Source: Nepenthes gracilis (taxonomy: Eukaryota; Streptophyta; Magnoliopsida; Caryophyllales; Nepenthaceae). From it: 64,000 nucleotides of DNA. The notes under the pieces were generated by a model. It saw only the letters and a list, made by a program, of their open reading frames with translations, did not search any database and was not told the DNA's origin. A program made the position numbers and the translations under genes. This document shows, one piece after another, positions 22,823 to 32,811 of the stretch (position 1 is the first letter of the stretch; the number at the start of each line of letters is the position of its first letter). The stretch lies in NCBI GenBank assembly GCA_033239525.1, contig BSYO01000004.1:11694037-11758036 (forward strand), read 5' to 3'.

Positions 22823-23594
22823 GATTTGGACTCGGATCGACATCGATTTTGGAATTGGTTCGGATCACCTTTGTTTTGGTTATATATATATTTATATATA
22901 TATATATACGTCCCGACGAGGACTATTTTGGAAACTTGGACATTTGTTTGGATTTGGATATTTGATTTGAGTACGAGACTACCATTGGATTTTGAAATTT
23001 GGATCTTGGATTTCGGTTAGATTTGTCTTGTCGGCGATTTGGATTTATTTTGAAAATTGATTGGATTTTCACCCATTTGACATTCCCTCTGATTTGTTGG
23101 ACTTCTTTTGACTAAATATGATACTTGCTGGGCATTAGGCTCATTTTTCTGTTTTGTCCCTTCAGAGTAGAAGGTTGGATGCACGTCTGAGAGTCTGAGA
23201 CATGATCGGTCAGATATTCGTCCGACTTGGTGAGTTTCTGTTTATTATGGTTTGCATTGATATTTGATGCATTTGGATTATGGAGTTGGCCGGATATAGG
23301 CTTATTGTTATATGTTGGGAGTAATTGAATATTTGTTTATGTTTGATTTTGATTTTGGGTCGGATGATTACCTCCCTTACGATGATTGTAGAGCAGGTCG
23401 TATTTATTTTGCTAGGACAATTCTTCGATGAGGTCCTGTGAGGATTTTAAATTTGTCGAGTGTATATTTTGGTTTGTCACACCCGAATTTTGGGACTTGG
23501 TATTAATTGTTTAAAATTAATTGGGATTTTAGATTTTAGAAATTATAATTAATTATTTAAATTGGCCTACTTGGTTCGGGTTCGTGACACTTCC

Positions 23595-24279
23595 ATTATA
23601 AGAATCTAGTGCTGGCATCTTAAACTTTGCCAGCAATAGCCAATTTAGGATCTCATTGGTGAAGGGAGATCTCTCTAAATCGGTGGCGTGCTCGTTGTGG
23701 TCCTAGAACACGTGGTTTCAGATCTTCTCGACCTTTTCCTCCACTCGGGAGGTGTTCCCAAATCTCTTGGGGTTGAGGTAGGTCATCAACTCCGTTCTTT
23801 CTGCGGTGTGGCGCATAGCCGACTGGTTGCTACCGCTGGTGGATCGGTCGATCTAGGAGGCTCCCTCTTGTGCCTGAGGCCTAGAGTCATCTCGGGAGTA
23901 TCAGGAGTTTTTTCTCTCGGGGCTCTCATCCAGAGTCTCATGGCCCAAGCGCCTTTCAAGCCTTAGATGGCTTTGGGTGTTGGAGACCTTTGGAGCGTGA
24001 ATGTTGCCTGGCCTCATAGCCTTCTTGGCAGGCTTCTTCCTCCTATGGCCTCCTCGCCTGGAGGCCAAAACAGGAACCGTGGAGGGTTGAGCCCCTACTT
24101 CTTCTTGCCATTGCGTGTGTAGAGCATTTTGAGTATTCTGGACATGTTATTCATCTGCTCCGCCGGGTTAAGGAAGATGGTGCTGGCTGTCCTCTGCCCA
24201 GGTTACCAGCTGAGTGGTCATGGTCAGGGAGGGTAGCATCTTTAGCAGAAAAGCTAGCTTGAGCTATGGTATTCACTAT
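23595..24279 (-). pseudogene. Gag of element A, N-terminal part
   Basis: The expected start, MVN in elements B and H, is here ATA-GTG-AAT at 24279-24271, so the initiator ATG is lost by one G-to-A change. After it comes TIAQASFSAKDATLPDHDHS, comparable with RAQASEPTRDVTSPD in H. The rest is a basic, Pro-rich stretch broken by frameshifts up to the solo LTR. Confidence 0.65.
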
Positions 24280-24334
24280 TTTGCTTCATAATACTGGTTT
24301 TAAGGATAAAAGTGGTTGGCTTTTGGTTAGCGCT

Positions 24335-24351
24335 CTCACAGACGGTGCTAA
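24335..24351 (-). promoter_or_regulatory. Primer binding site of element A
   Basis: Minus strand TTAGCACCGTCTGTGAG right after the LTR end GATGCATCA. It corresponds to TTGGCGCCGTCTGTGG in element H with two changes. The first nine bases of the H version match the complement of a plant tRNA-Asp 3' end; the primer assignment is inferred. Confidence 0.7.
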
Positions 24352-25321
24352 TGATGCATCATGGATTTAAGTTTTGAATAGATTCGGGTTGAATTGTTTG
24401 TCAGATTTCAGTCTCCGTCCTCTGAGTTTCAAATCCTGCACACCACAACTTCAAATAAGAAGTTAGGTGACAGCGAGATTTGATCCCACCAAAAATACTC
24501 CGACGCTTAATTCAATAAGTAGCTTTATGGGAATAGAAGGTGGATGCAGAGTGTGCATATGGATATAGGTGGAGAGTGCACTCGTTGAGAGAGTAGTTTT
24601 GGATGCTCGTGGAGAGCAATTTCTCTAAGTACTGAGTTCGCAAAGAACTAATATTAGAGAGAGGGAGCATTGGGATGCTCGAGAGTTAGAGTTTATGATA
24701 GTTTGAATTTGCTTGAGGTTGTTTAGTGGGCAAGAGAAAGCGTGCCTCTGGAGCGAGTTTCCATTGCTTTTTATAGTTATTGCCCTAGGCTGCCTTCCTT
24801 ATGCAGTGAGGCTGAATGCCCGCCTTCTGTAGAGGGATCGTTGTCTTTTCTGCGTAGCCGTGAGCAACATTCCTGGCTGTAATAGTCAAGGAGGTGGATC
24901 TCCTTCCTTCTACGCATGATAATTGTTAGGGTTTCCTGTAAATTGCACGTGGATTCTGGCGCATTCCTCCTGAGATGTGTTATAATTCTGAGAGGTTACC
25001 GTTACAGTGAAGATTGCCTTTCTTGGATATGCGAGAAATTAGGGTAGACGACCGTTATGACTTCGAAATGGACGCGTGGGCCGATTTAGGCATGGGTTGC
25101 GTTCGTCCTAGGCCTCAATTGGTCTACTTGACGCTTCTTTTGTCAATCGAAGTATTGACTATCCTAAGGTCAGATGGGCCGTCGTTGAATTTGGGCCACT
25201 GTCGGCCCCTTTGCTTCTCGATCAATCAACGGAAACATTGACCATTCTAGGTAAAAATGAGCCGCTGCAGATTTGGGCCGTTCTTTTTTTTGTGGGCCAG
25301 TCTGCTACTGGCGTCCCATCA
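24352..25321 (-). mobile_element. 5' LTR of element A
   Basis: 970 bp; minus strand start TGATGGGACGCC and end ATGATGCATCA. It aligns over its length with the split 3' LTR. A minus-strand TATA motif (AACTATAAAAAGC) lies at about 24765-24778. W-box-like inverted pairs sit near its U3 end. Confidence 0.88.
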
Positions 25322-26220
25322 TAGTCTATCTTCATGTTACACGATAAGTATTGTTAAATATAGCCAACTCCCTAATAATTGAATTGAATCTACAATACTG
25401 TCCATCTAATGATAACAGCTCGTTCATTTGTTTAGCAAACCACTTAACAATTTAGTATTGAATAATTTTTAAGGTTTGGTGAAGTATTTTTCTGATCTAG
25501 TTGAACTTGTTATTAGCCTGTTGATGCTATTGCCCTGCCAAATTGTTCACCAACGATCGGCTTTACAATTGCCATTGCGTAGGTCTCATTTCATGAAATG
25601 TCTATATTTAGGAGAGAATATTACATATTAACTGACTGAAAATATAATCTATAGTATATTTGTTGGTAAGAATAGAAATTATATTATCACCTTATTATCA
25701 ATTGAATATTTATTTCACTGTTTAGTTTCTTTTTAACACGGAATTAATATTCTCGAATGAATATTTATTCCTTCAACTCAAAGAACAAAAAATACCAACA
25801 AATGTTAGGTATTTTTTATTTCTTACAGACAAAGAATATATATTCCCGCTGACCTTCGATTAATTTTTCGATAATACCCACCTCCACCTTCGCCTTCGCC
25901 ACCCCCACTGCCTCCATCAGCTGGTCCTCCATCTCCGGAAACACTCGATCTACGGACACTCGTCTTAGTAATTACCCCTTTCGCCTTTCGGAAATTCTGC
26001 GCCTCTTTGGCCTACTGTTCGAAATCCTCCATTTTCACCATCACTTGTATTAGTACCCTCTTCACCTTTTGGAAACCTTGCTCCTCTTCAGCCTATCGTT
26101 CGAAATCCTCCATTTTTTGCTATTGCCTGTATTAGTAATTACTAGTAATTACTATTTCTAAAATTTATTTATTAACATTATATTTTATTAATTTATTTAT
26201 TTTAATAAATATATAAATAA
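25322..26220. other. AT-rich spacer between elements A and G
   Basis: No LTR ends, PBS or transposon proteins. Mostly AT-rich target DNA with one GC-richer, coding-like patch at 25875-26135. Confidence 0.6.
25875..26135 (-). pseudogene. Coding-like patch with an 85 bp internal duplication; unidentified
   Basis: Minus strand: two copies of MEDFE(R/Q)-stop-AKEA-like text, each ATG-GAG-GAT-TTC-GAA followed by an in-frame TAG one codon later, then a Lys-rich stretch. After the second copy comes a Gly-rich tail (GDGGPADGGSGGGEGEGGGG). The duplicated blocks are about 25967-26045 and 26049-26130. It could be a degenerate host exon or a transposon fragment. I do not recognise the family. Confidence 0.3.
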
Positions 26221-26225
26221 AATAC

Positions 26226-27350
26226 TGATGAGTACACCAGTAATGAGCTGGCCCAAAGAAAGGTCAACAGAAGCCCAAGAAAACCGGTCAATATTTTTGA
26301 CGGCCCAGTACAAAGACGGGCCCAGGAGCTGGAAAGCCCAAGACGGTCAACGCCAACGTTGACCGTCTTGGCGGCCAACTTACTCACAAATGGTCAACTC
26401 AATGTTGACCAATTTGATTGGGCCTTTAGAGGTTTTTCTACAGTGATGGGCCTATTCCATTCTGGCCCACAGCCCATCAGTTGATCGCCTGCCACTCTCC
26501 CTTCGTTCTCCACGAAGGCAGCCAACACGCAGACGGTCAACTCAGACGTTGATCGTCCGCGCTTTACACGTTGGGCCCCAAGAAGCCTTTCAACAGTAAC
26601 GGGCCTGGCCCGTTTAGGCCCACCAGTCATAAAAAGGCCAACCACGATCCTCCAAGGATATTCCACGATCTCAAAAGGAATATCAGCAAGATTGGCGCCC
26701 TTCAAAGAAGGAAAGCGCCAAATCTTCCCAACTCCTTGCCAGCCAAGGAACTCCAACGGTAACATACTGGGGAGGAAAGAAACCAACTTGAAAAGTGGTT
26801 GGCCGCCTCAGAAGGAAACAATCCTCCACAATTGGGCAACAAGCATCAGCCTCCAAAAGGAAGGCCAATAGCAGATCACAGGGACGATCACTCCTTCCAA
26901 AGGAGGAGGATCGCCATCTTTGCCATAAAAAAGGCTCTGGATTCACCATCCAGGGCATGCTCTCATTCAAGCTCTCATTCATGCTTTGATTGACGCGGCA
27001 TTAACTAAAAAACCCTAAGTGCTCTGAGAAACAGGCTCTGGCTCTCTGCAGCAAAAACCCTAAAAAATAATTAAACTCCAAGGCAACGAACGGGTCTCTC
27101 CAGCCGTTCTCTGCTTTCCCACCATCCAGATACGAGAAAGGCCTTGCGCCTCTCTGACATTTGAACAAGACACTCTCTTCCCCGCTCCCATTGTTCTCTC
27201 TACTTTCAGTTCCTTCCATTGAAGGCTGTTTTACTGACTTGAGCGTTGGAGTGTTTTCGGTGGGATTACATCCCACCGTTAACGCTGACCTCTTGTTCAT
27301 TTTAGTGGTGTGTAGGATTCGTACTCGGTGAACAGAGCTGGTTTAAACCA
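26226..27350 (+). mobile_element. Left LTR of element G, 3' end missing
   Basis: Starts TGATGAGTACACC. TATA motif CATAAAAAGGCC at about 26629. The U5-side text ends near AACAGAGCTGGTTTAAACC, and the expected GGGA.G.ATCA terminus and the PBS are absent. It runs straight into 3' UTR repeats of the kind that precede a PPT. Confidence 0.65.
26338..26557. promoter_or_regulatory. Three inverted W-box-like palindromes in U3 of G
   Basis: 26338-26371 is a perfect inverted repeat with 15 bp arms (CCAAGACGGTCAACG and its complement) around CCAA. 26391-26411 is TGGTCAAC..GTTGACCA. 26532-26557 is GACGGTCAA..TTGATCGTC with one mismatch. All lie 70-290 bp before the TATA motif. Each arm holds TTGACC, a WRKY-type core. 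Confidence 0.6.
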
Positions 27351-27369
27351 TCCAGAAGAATCTGAATCT

Positions 27370-27700
27370 GTTCGAAGTCGGAAAGATTTTCGGCTCAGAA
27401 CTGCTTTCCGGATTCGAGCACTTTGCCGGTCAACAAAATTTTTCGGCTTTGAACTGCTCCCCGGATTCAACCATTTTGCCGGTCAACTTTTTTGACCAGC
27501 AGCCATTTCCGTCTCCGCTCTACCCTCTGGATTCGAGCACTTTGGTTACTAGATCCGGTCAACCAGCTTTTTTGACTCCGCACTGCTCTCCGGATTTGAG
27601 CGCATTGGTCAACGAAATCTGATAACCATATTTTTGACTCTATTTCGCTCTCCGGGTCAAGTGATGTGGTCAACCAAGTTGGTCAACCATCAATCTGGTT
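27370..27700 (+). repeat. About 60 bp tandem repeat in the 3' UTR of G, about 5 copies
   Basis: Units contain CCGGATTCGAGCACTTTG and GGTCAACAA-like words, at about 27410, 27462, 27528, 27590 and 27650. Placement next to the PPT parallels the array in element A, and both arrays are rich in GGTCAAC/GTTGACC. Confidence 0.75.
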
Positions 27701-27816
27701 CCCTCAATTCTCTAGGGTTAAACTTTTCAGTCAATGAATCCAGGTCAAGGGGACAGTATGACCAGTCTTATTCCATCATGAACATGCCGGGGGTCGAAAA
27801 TTCGGTCCACCGGCAT

Positions 27817-27826
27817 GGGGGGCTAG
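27817..27826 (+). promoter_or_regulatory. Polypurine tract of element G
   Basis: GGGGGGCTAG directly before the TGATGGG start of the right LTR. Confidence 0.85.
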
Positions 27827-28059
27827 TGATGGGTCCAATAACCATGGTTAATAGGCCAGGCCCGCAACAAGCCCACAATCCAACATATTTCTTTCAAATT
27901 AAAAGTCTCACATTGCTTTTTGAGAAACAATACAACTGTAAGTTCCACTATAAAAACAAGCATCCTCAAGTTTTGAAGGACAAGTTGGAGAAGCTCAAAA
28001 AAGCTCCATAAGGCTCGGAGAATGGCATATCCGTTGCTAGCCGATCTCCAATGAGAGCA

Positions 28060-28350
28060 AGCTGGCAGCTAGGAGATCCTCGACTCTCCTCTCATCCAGG
28101 AGGCCCCTTAGCTCTCCGCCCGTCCGAGGCTCTCAGCCCTTTGCCGCCAGGAGGCCCTGGGCCCTCCTATAATCCGGAGGCCCATGACCCTCCTACAATC
28201 CGGTGGCCCTCAGCCCTCCATCCAGGAGGCACAGAGTCCTCCGGCCCTCCGCCACCAGGAGGCCCTCAGCCCTCCTCCCGTCCGGAGGCCATCAACCCTC
28301 CGCCATTCGGAGACCCTTAGCCCTCCGCCAACCAGGAGGCCTTTAACCCT
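28060..28350 (+). repeat. GC-rich tandem repeat, about 30-36 bp unit
   Basis: Variable units of the form CCAGGAGGCCCTCAGCCCTCC. It encodes only a Pro-rich artefact peptide. Confidence 0.75.
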
Positions 28351-28469
28351 CCGTCTTGGAGTCACGATCCCTCTATCCCATAGCCAGGAGCTCGCAGTCC
28401 AAGAGTTGGTCCTCCGCTCAGGTAACAAGAATGTTTACTCACTAGTTCCATTTAGTCCTTCTTCTTAAA

Positions 28470-29085
28470 GTCGCCCTCCGCGGGTGCAATTGTAAGCCGC
28501 CCTCTACGAGCGCACCTCTAAGCCGCCCCTCTGCGGGCGCACCTCCAAGCCGCCCTCCGCGGACGCACCTCTAAGCCGCCCCTCTGCGGGCGCACCTATA
28601 AGCCGCCCCTTTGCTGGGCGCACTCCAAGCCGCCCCTTTGCTGGGCGCACTCCAAGCAGCCCTCCGTGGGCGCACCTATAAGCCGCCCCTTTGCCAGTCG
28701 CACTGCAAGCCGCCCTCCGCGGGCGCACTTATAGGCCGCCCTCCGCCGGCGCACCTATAAGCCGCCCCTCTGCCGGGCGCACCTATAAGCCGCCCTCCGT
28801 GGCCGTACCTCTAAGCCGCCCCTCTGCGGGCGCACCTCCAAGACATCCTTCACGGGCGCACCTCTAAGCCGCCTCTCTGCGGGCGCGCCTCTCTGCGGGC
28901 GCGCCTCTCTGCGGGCGCACCTATAAGCCGCCTCTCTGCGGGTGCACCTATAAGCCGCCCCTCCGCGGATGCACCTCCAAGTCGCCCTCCGCGGGCTCAC
29001 CTATTAGCCGTCCCTCTGCCGGGCGCACTCCAAGTCGCCCTCTGCGGGCATACAGGTAAGCCGCCCCTCTGCCGGGCGCATTCAT
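28470..29085 (+). repeat. 26-27 bp GC-rich minisatellite, about 22 copies
   Basis: Consensus unit GCCGCCCCTCTGCGGGCGCA plus CCTATAA. Units run back to back, with alternating CTATAA, CTCTAA and CTCCAA ends and two shortened copies near 28880-28920. It differs sharply in base composition from the surrounding AT-rich DNA. There are no spacers, so it is not a CRISPR array. Confidence 0.92.
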
Positions 29086-29365
29086 GGAGCTCAAGCCTCC
29101 AATCACATCCCTCTCACACTCCCCTCATTCTCGCATCTTATGCATACATTCCTCCGTTTATTGTGGAAGATATCTGACTTGAGCGTCGGAGTGTCGACGG
29201 GGGACAACCCCCCGTCGGCTTCTGACCTCTTGTTTGTTGTTTGTGTTGTGCAAATTTTTGGTCATCGGTGACGGAGAACGGACCCGATCCAGATCAACCC
29301 GCAACGGAAGATTGGAAGGTTCCCTAATCCGTACAGCAATTGGGGACCCGAGACGCAACAAATAC

Positions 29366-30360
29366 CACATCAAGTAAATTTTTTTTAAAATGAATATAAA
29401 ATAGTTAGTTGTGATGAAATAACATTATTAATCAATAATGATAAAAAAATTATTAGTATAAATTTTTATCATATTTTTTATACTATTACTATATATCAAA
29501 TATTAAAATATTAATTTTTAATTTATTTTATTTCAATAACCAAATATGAAAGTAAAAATTTTTAATTTTATTCCTATATTATTTTATCCATAAGAATAAT
29601 TATTTTATTCTCACCTTATTCTATTCCAATAATCCAACATGCGATTATTATTTATAAATAAAAATCTTCTTATTGATAAAAATGATTGTTCTTTTTATCT
29701 TGGTTAATCATTTTTAAATAGATGATTGTGATCTAATTATTTTAAAATAATTAATTTAACTAATTTTTAGCTTTTATAAAAATAGTTAAATCAATATTAT
29801 TTATTTTAAAATAGATAATTAATATAAAAAAATATTTTTTATTTCTTATAAAAATAGAACTTCTTCAAATCTAAAAATCCAAACAAGATTCTTAGTTTAA
29901 GACAATACAATAATTAAAACGGACAATACATGACTTTAGTACTGCATTTTTTAATCGTAATAAAGAAAAATCAGCAGCCAAAAAAAAAAAAAAAAGAAGG
30001 AAGAAAAAAAAAAAGAAGAAAGCTTGATCTCTTGATAATATTTTCCCAAGATTTGGAATTTATATCTCGGTCGGTTTGGAGTTGTGGGATGGGACTTTTA
30101 ATTTTTTAAAAAAATTAACAGTCAAGCCTTAGGGACCAAAATTTTTATCAAAATTTAGAATATTTTGGTAAATTGTCACGTCAATTCTTAATTATAAATT
30201 TTATACGACACTTATAATCCCATGTATTATATACCGCAATCCTATATTTTTAATAAAAAACTTAAATTTATCACGAATATAAAATATAACAAAATATCTT
30301 ATAGAAAATATAAACAATATTTTATAAAAGACAAATGAAGAAAAAATTACGACTTAAAAG
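29366..30360. other. AT-rich spacer
   Basis: Very AT-rich, with poly(A)/GA runs near 29980-30025. No LTR termini or proteins recognised. It ends at the AAAAG duplication of the next solo LTR. Confidence 0.65.
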
Positions 30361-31276
30361 CGATGCATCTTGGATATGAGGTTTGAATGGATTCGGGTTA
30401 AACGGGTCTATCAGATTTCAGTTACCGTCATTTACGTTTGAGATCTTACACACCATAATTTCAAATAAGGGTTAGGTGACGGCGGAATTTTATTTCACTG
30501 AAAATATTTCGACACTCAAATCAATAAATAGCCTTCTAAAGGTGAGAAGGTAAATATTGAGAATGCAAAGGTGAATGCTAAGAATAGGATTGGAGAATAA
30601 TGGTCGGAGATGTACTCGTAGTTAGTGGCTTTGGTCGAGAATGCTCGCGTAGAGCAGTCTCTCCGAATATTAAATTCGCAGAAAACTAGTAACATAGAAA
30701 GGGAGTGTGTGTGTTGGGATACTTTGAGAACTTAGAGAGCTTCTGTTAGTTTGAGTATGCAAGAGTGTGTGCCTATGGAGTGAGTCTACATAACTTTTTA
30801 TAATCGTAGGTCTCCACTACCTTAGGTGGCGAGGCAGGATGTCCGTCTTTTGTGGGGATCGTTACCCTCCTTAATATTGGTACGGGCGCCATTCTAGACT
30901 GAAACGGTAAGAAAAAAGGATTCCCTTCCTTCTGTGGATATACCACGCGCAGTGACCGTTGATATTCTCTTTGAGGATCGCGCGTTAGTTTGTGAGCATT
31001 CCTTTCGAGATATGTTCTAATTCTGAGCTATTTCAGTTACATAAGAAATTGCCATCTTTGGAGGTGCGAAGAATTATGGCAAACAATCATTGAGGTTTGG
31101 GAAGGTGTGCGTGGGCCAATTTTGATCTGTGTCGTATTTATCTTGAACCGCGCTCAACTTATTTGTTGCGCTCTTTCAGTCAATGGTAGTGTTAACTGTC
31201 CTAGGAATAAATGAACCGCTATCGATTTTGGGCTACTTACCCCTTTTGGGTAGGCCCACTACTGACGTCCTCATTA
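30361..31276 (-). mobile_element. Solo LTR of the element A type
   Basis: Aligns with the A LTRs throughout (GATGCATCTTGG end, GCTCGCGTAGAGCAGTCTCT middle, CTACTGACGTCCTCATTA start side). Perfect duplication AAAAG at 30356-30360 and 31277-31281. No internal sequence is adjacent, so it is a solo LTR, normally left by recombination between the two LTRs of one element. Minus-strand TATA near 30790. Confidence 0.88.
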
Positions 31277-31973
31277 AAAAGAAAATATTTTTAGTAAGTA
31301 AATTATTTATAATTTAAAGTTCATGACCAATTACCCGAAAAAGAAAAATTAAGTCCATGATAAGTGTAATAAAATCATGAATAAATTATACATAACTTTA
31401 AAATATTATTTTTGCCTATAAAAAAAAAACATATTAACAGCACATATGCCATACCATCTTTATCCAGTACAGCTGTCATGCCCATTCTCACAGGGAAGAT
31501 AACTCAACTGGCATGGACAAATGCACGGTGGCGTGGGATGGCTATGGGCTGTCCATTTGCGGCTGTTTGCTTGCATTCTATGGAAGCGAAATGTTTTATA
31601 ATATTTATTTATAAAATATATATATTTAGAAGAAATGATATAATATTTATTTATTTATTTATTTTTATATAAATTAGTTAATTTATAAATAAATAAGGTA
31701 TTGTATTATTAAAAGTGTGTAGTTGAAAGCATATTTTATTAAAACTTTTTTTTATTCAAAGTGCACAAAATTATGCATCATTCATTGATGAAACAATTGA
31801 CCACATAGAAGCAACGGGACATTCGAATAGAAAATATGTAATATATTAATATATTATATGACTTTTATAATATATATTAAATGTAATTAATTATTAAAAT
31901 ATGTAACTATCATATTTTTTTTTGATAATAAACTAATTTCATAAAATAATGTAATATTTTAAATACAGAAGGA
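31277..31973. other. AT-rich spacer with one GC-richer patch
   Basis: The patch at about 31438-31600 reads as a short plus-strand frame without a recognisable domain. The rest is AT-rich with no element termini. Confidence 0.55.
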
Positions 31974-32811
31974 TGGGACGGTGGAAATGGGCAGGCCCCG
32001 CATGAAGGCCCACAGGCAGACAAAAGATCCAGATGGTATCTGGCCTGCATCATATCCCTGTAAGCCCGAATTTCAAGCAACGTTCTAGTTGACCAAATTG
32101 GCCCGATCGGCTAAGCTGACTTTGTCAGCCCAATCAGGATGGCCCACAATCCTCTTCCCACGCACTAGAACGACTTGTTGCAACTAGCCGACATAGCCTG
32201 GCGGGTATCTTGGGAATATTCGCCTGCATGACTGTCACAAAAATGGCAACAATAGTCGAGGTAGATATCTTTCAAAGACAACTACCATAGCAGGCGCCCC
32301 ATGATCGCTGTAAAGAAGGAAGGAATCTCCTTGACCAGCCACAATTGTCATAATCAACACCGCAATCCTCATGAAAACTTACCAAATCCGCATGGATAGC
32401 TGTTAGCTAGCCTTGGTACCCAAGTAAGGTTGAGATAGATCAAACATTATAAATATCTCCTTACCTTACAGAGGGGAGAGGCACTGAAGAGCCCACAGAG
32501 GAACAACTTCATATCTAAAGAGCCTCCAAAGAAATCCTTCACAACTCTTACTCCCTCAATCTCAAAAGCACTACGCTCCGAGTGCAACGTTCGAATTAGA
32601 CTCAAACCCTACACTCTTGCATCATCACGCATGTCCCTCATCCTTACATCTTTCCATCTCTTTGAGAAAATTATTGATTTGAGTTTCAGATGATAAATTG
32701 ATATGTGAGTCCCATCAACCCTCTATCATCTTATTTTTAGTTGTGATATGTAAGATTTAAACTATCAGGAATGGAGACTGGACCCTCTAAATAAGTCCCT
32801 AGGCTCTAGGG
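31974..32811 (+). mobile_element. Plus-strand Tat-like LTR fused to the gag of element C
   Basis: Begins near GATGGGACGGTGG and has a TATA motif (CATTATAAATATC, about 32445), a GATTTGAGTTTCAGATGATA block matching the U5-side region of D and H, and an end near TCTAGGGTCGATA. Minus-strand gag of element C starts immediately after, while AT-rich spacer lies to its left. This is therefore not a simple insertion into C. Edges are approximate. Confidence 0.6.

Larger units (their letters stand above)
20763..23589 (+). mobile_element. 2.8 kb chromovirus-type solo LTR inside gag of A
   Basis: Starts TGTAATATCCCGG, ends GGTTCGTGACA, and has a perfect duplication CTTCC (20758-20762 and 23590-23594). 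Gag of A continues on both sides. The start resembles TGTGATGTCCCGG of element E2. It contains an (AT)n and (AAT)n tract, a purine-rich leader, a strongly GC-rich block (21300-21720) and a TTGGACTTGGACTC-type minisatellite. No gag, PBS or PPT is inside. Long frames through 21150-21900 on both strands are composition artefacts. Confidence 0.85.
8195..25321 (-). mobile_element. Element A: full-length, decayed Tat-like Ty3/gypsy retrotransposon with two later insertions
   Basis: Minus orientation: 5' LTR 24352-25321, PBS at 24351, gag, protease, RT, RNase H, second RNase H, integrase, then an opposite-strand frame (13251-15043), a tandem-repeat 3' UTR, PPT at 12427 and 3' LTR ending at 8195. Flanks TATTC (8190-8194) and TAGTC (25322-25326) are a target-site duplication with one mismatch. 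A copia element interrupts the 3' LTR and a chromovirus solo LTR interrupts gag. Without these the element is about 11 kb. All frames carry stops. Confidence 0.85.
26226..29360 (+). mobile_element. Element G: deleted or chimeric Tat-like element with unlike LTRs
   Basis: Flanks AATAC (26221-26225) and AATAC (29361-29365) match perfectly, and both sides are AT-rich spacer. Inside are an LTR at 26226 to about 27350, a tandem-repeat 3' UTR, a PPT (27817-27826) and a second LTR (27827-29360). PBS, gag and pol are absent. The two LTRs share only the U5-side segment (GACTTGAGCGT.GGAGTG, CTGACCTCTTGTT), so they do not look like a pair made by one insertion. Confidence 0.6.
27827..29360 (+). mobile_element. 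Right LTR of element G with an embedded minisatellite
   Basis: 1,534 bp from TGATGGGTCC to GAGACGCAACA. TATA motif CACTATAAAAAC at about 27948. About 1 kb of GC-rich tandem repeats lies downstream of the TATA box, so it would be in the transcript leader. U5 contains GACTTGAGCGTCGGAGTG and AGAACGGACCCGATCC. Confidence 0.8.

Noticed and set aside
28051..29000. Pro-rich and Arg/Gly-rich frames on both strands
   Set aside because: They are translations of GC-rich tandem repeats within the right LTR of G.
28470..29085. CRISPR-like regular array
   Set aside because: Units are contiguous with no unique spacers, in a plant retrotransposon LTR. It is a minisatellite.
31412..31672. 86-codon frame as a host exon
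   Set aside because: No domain, splice sites or neighbours support it, and it runs into an AT-rich tail.
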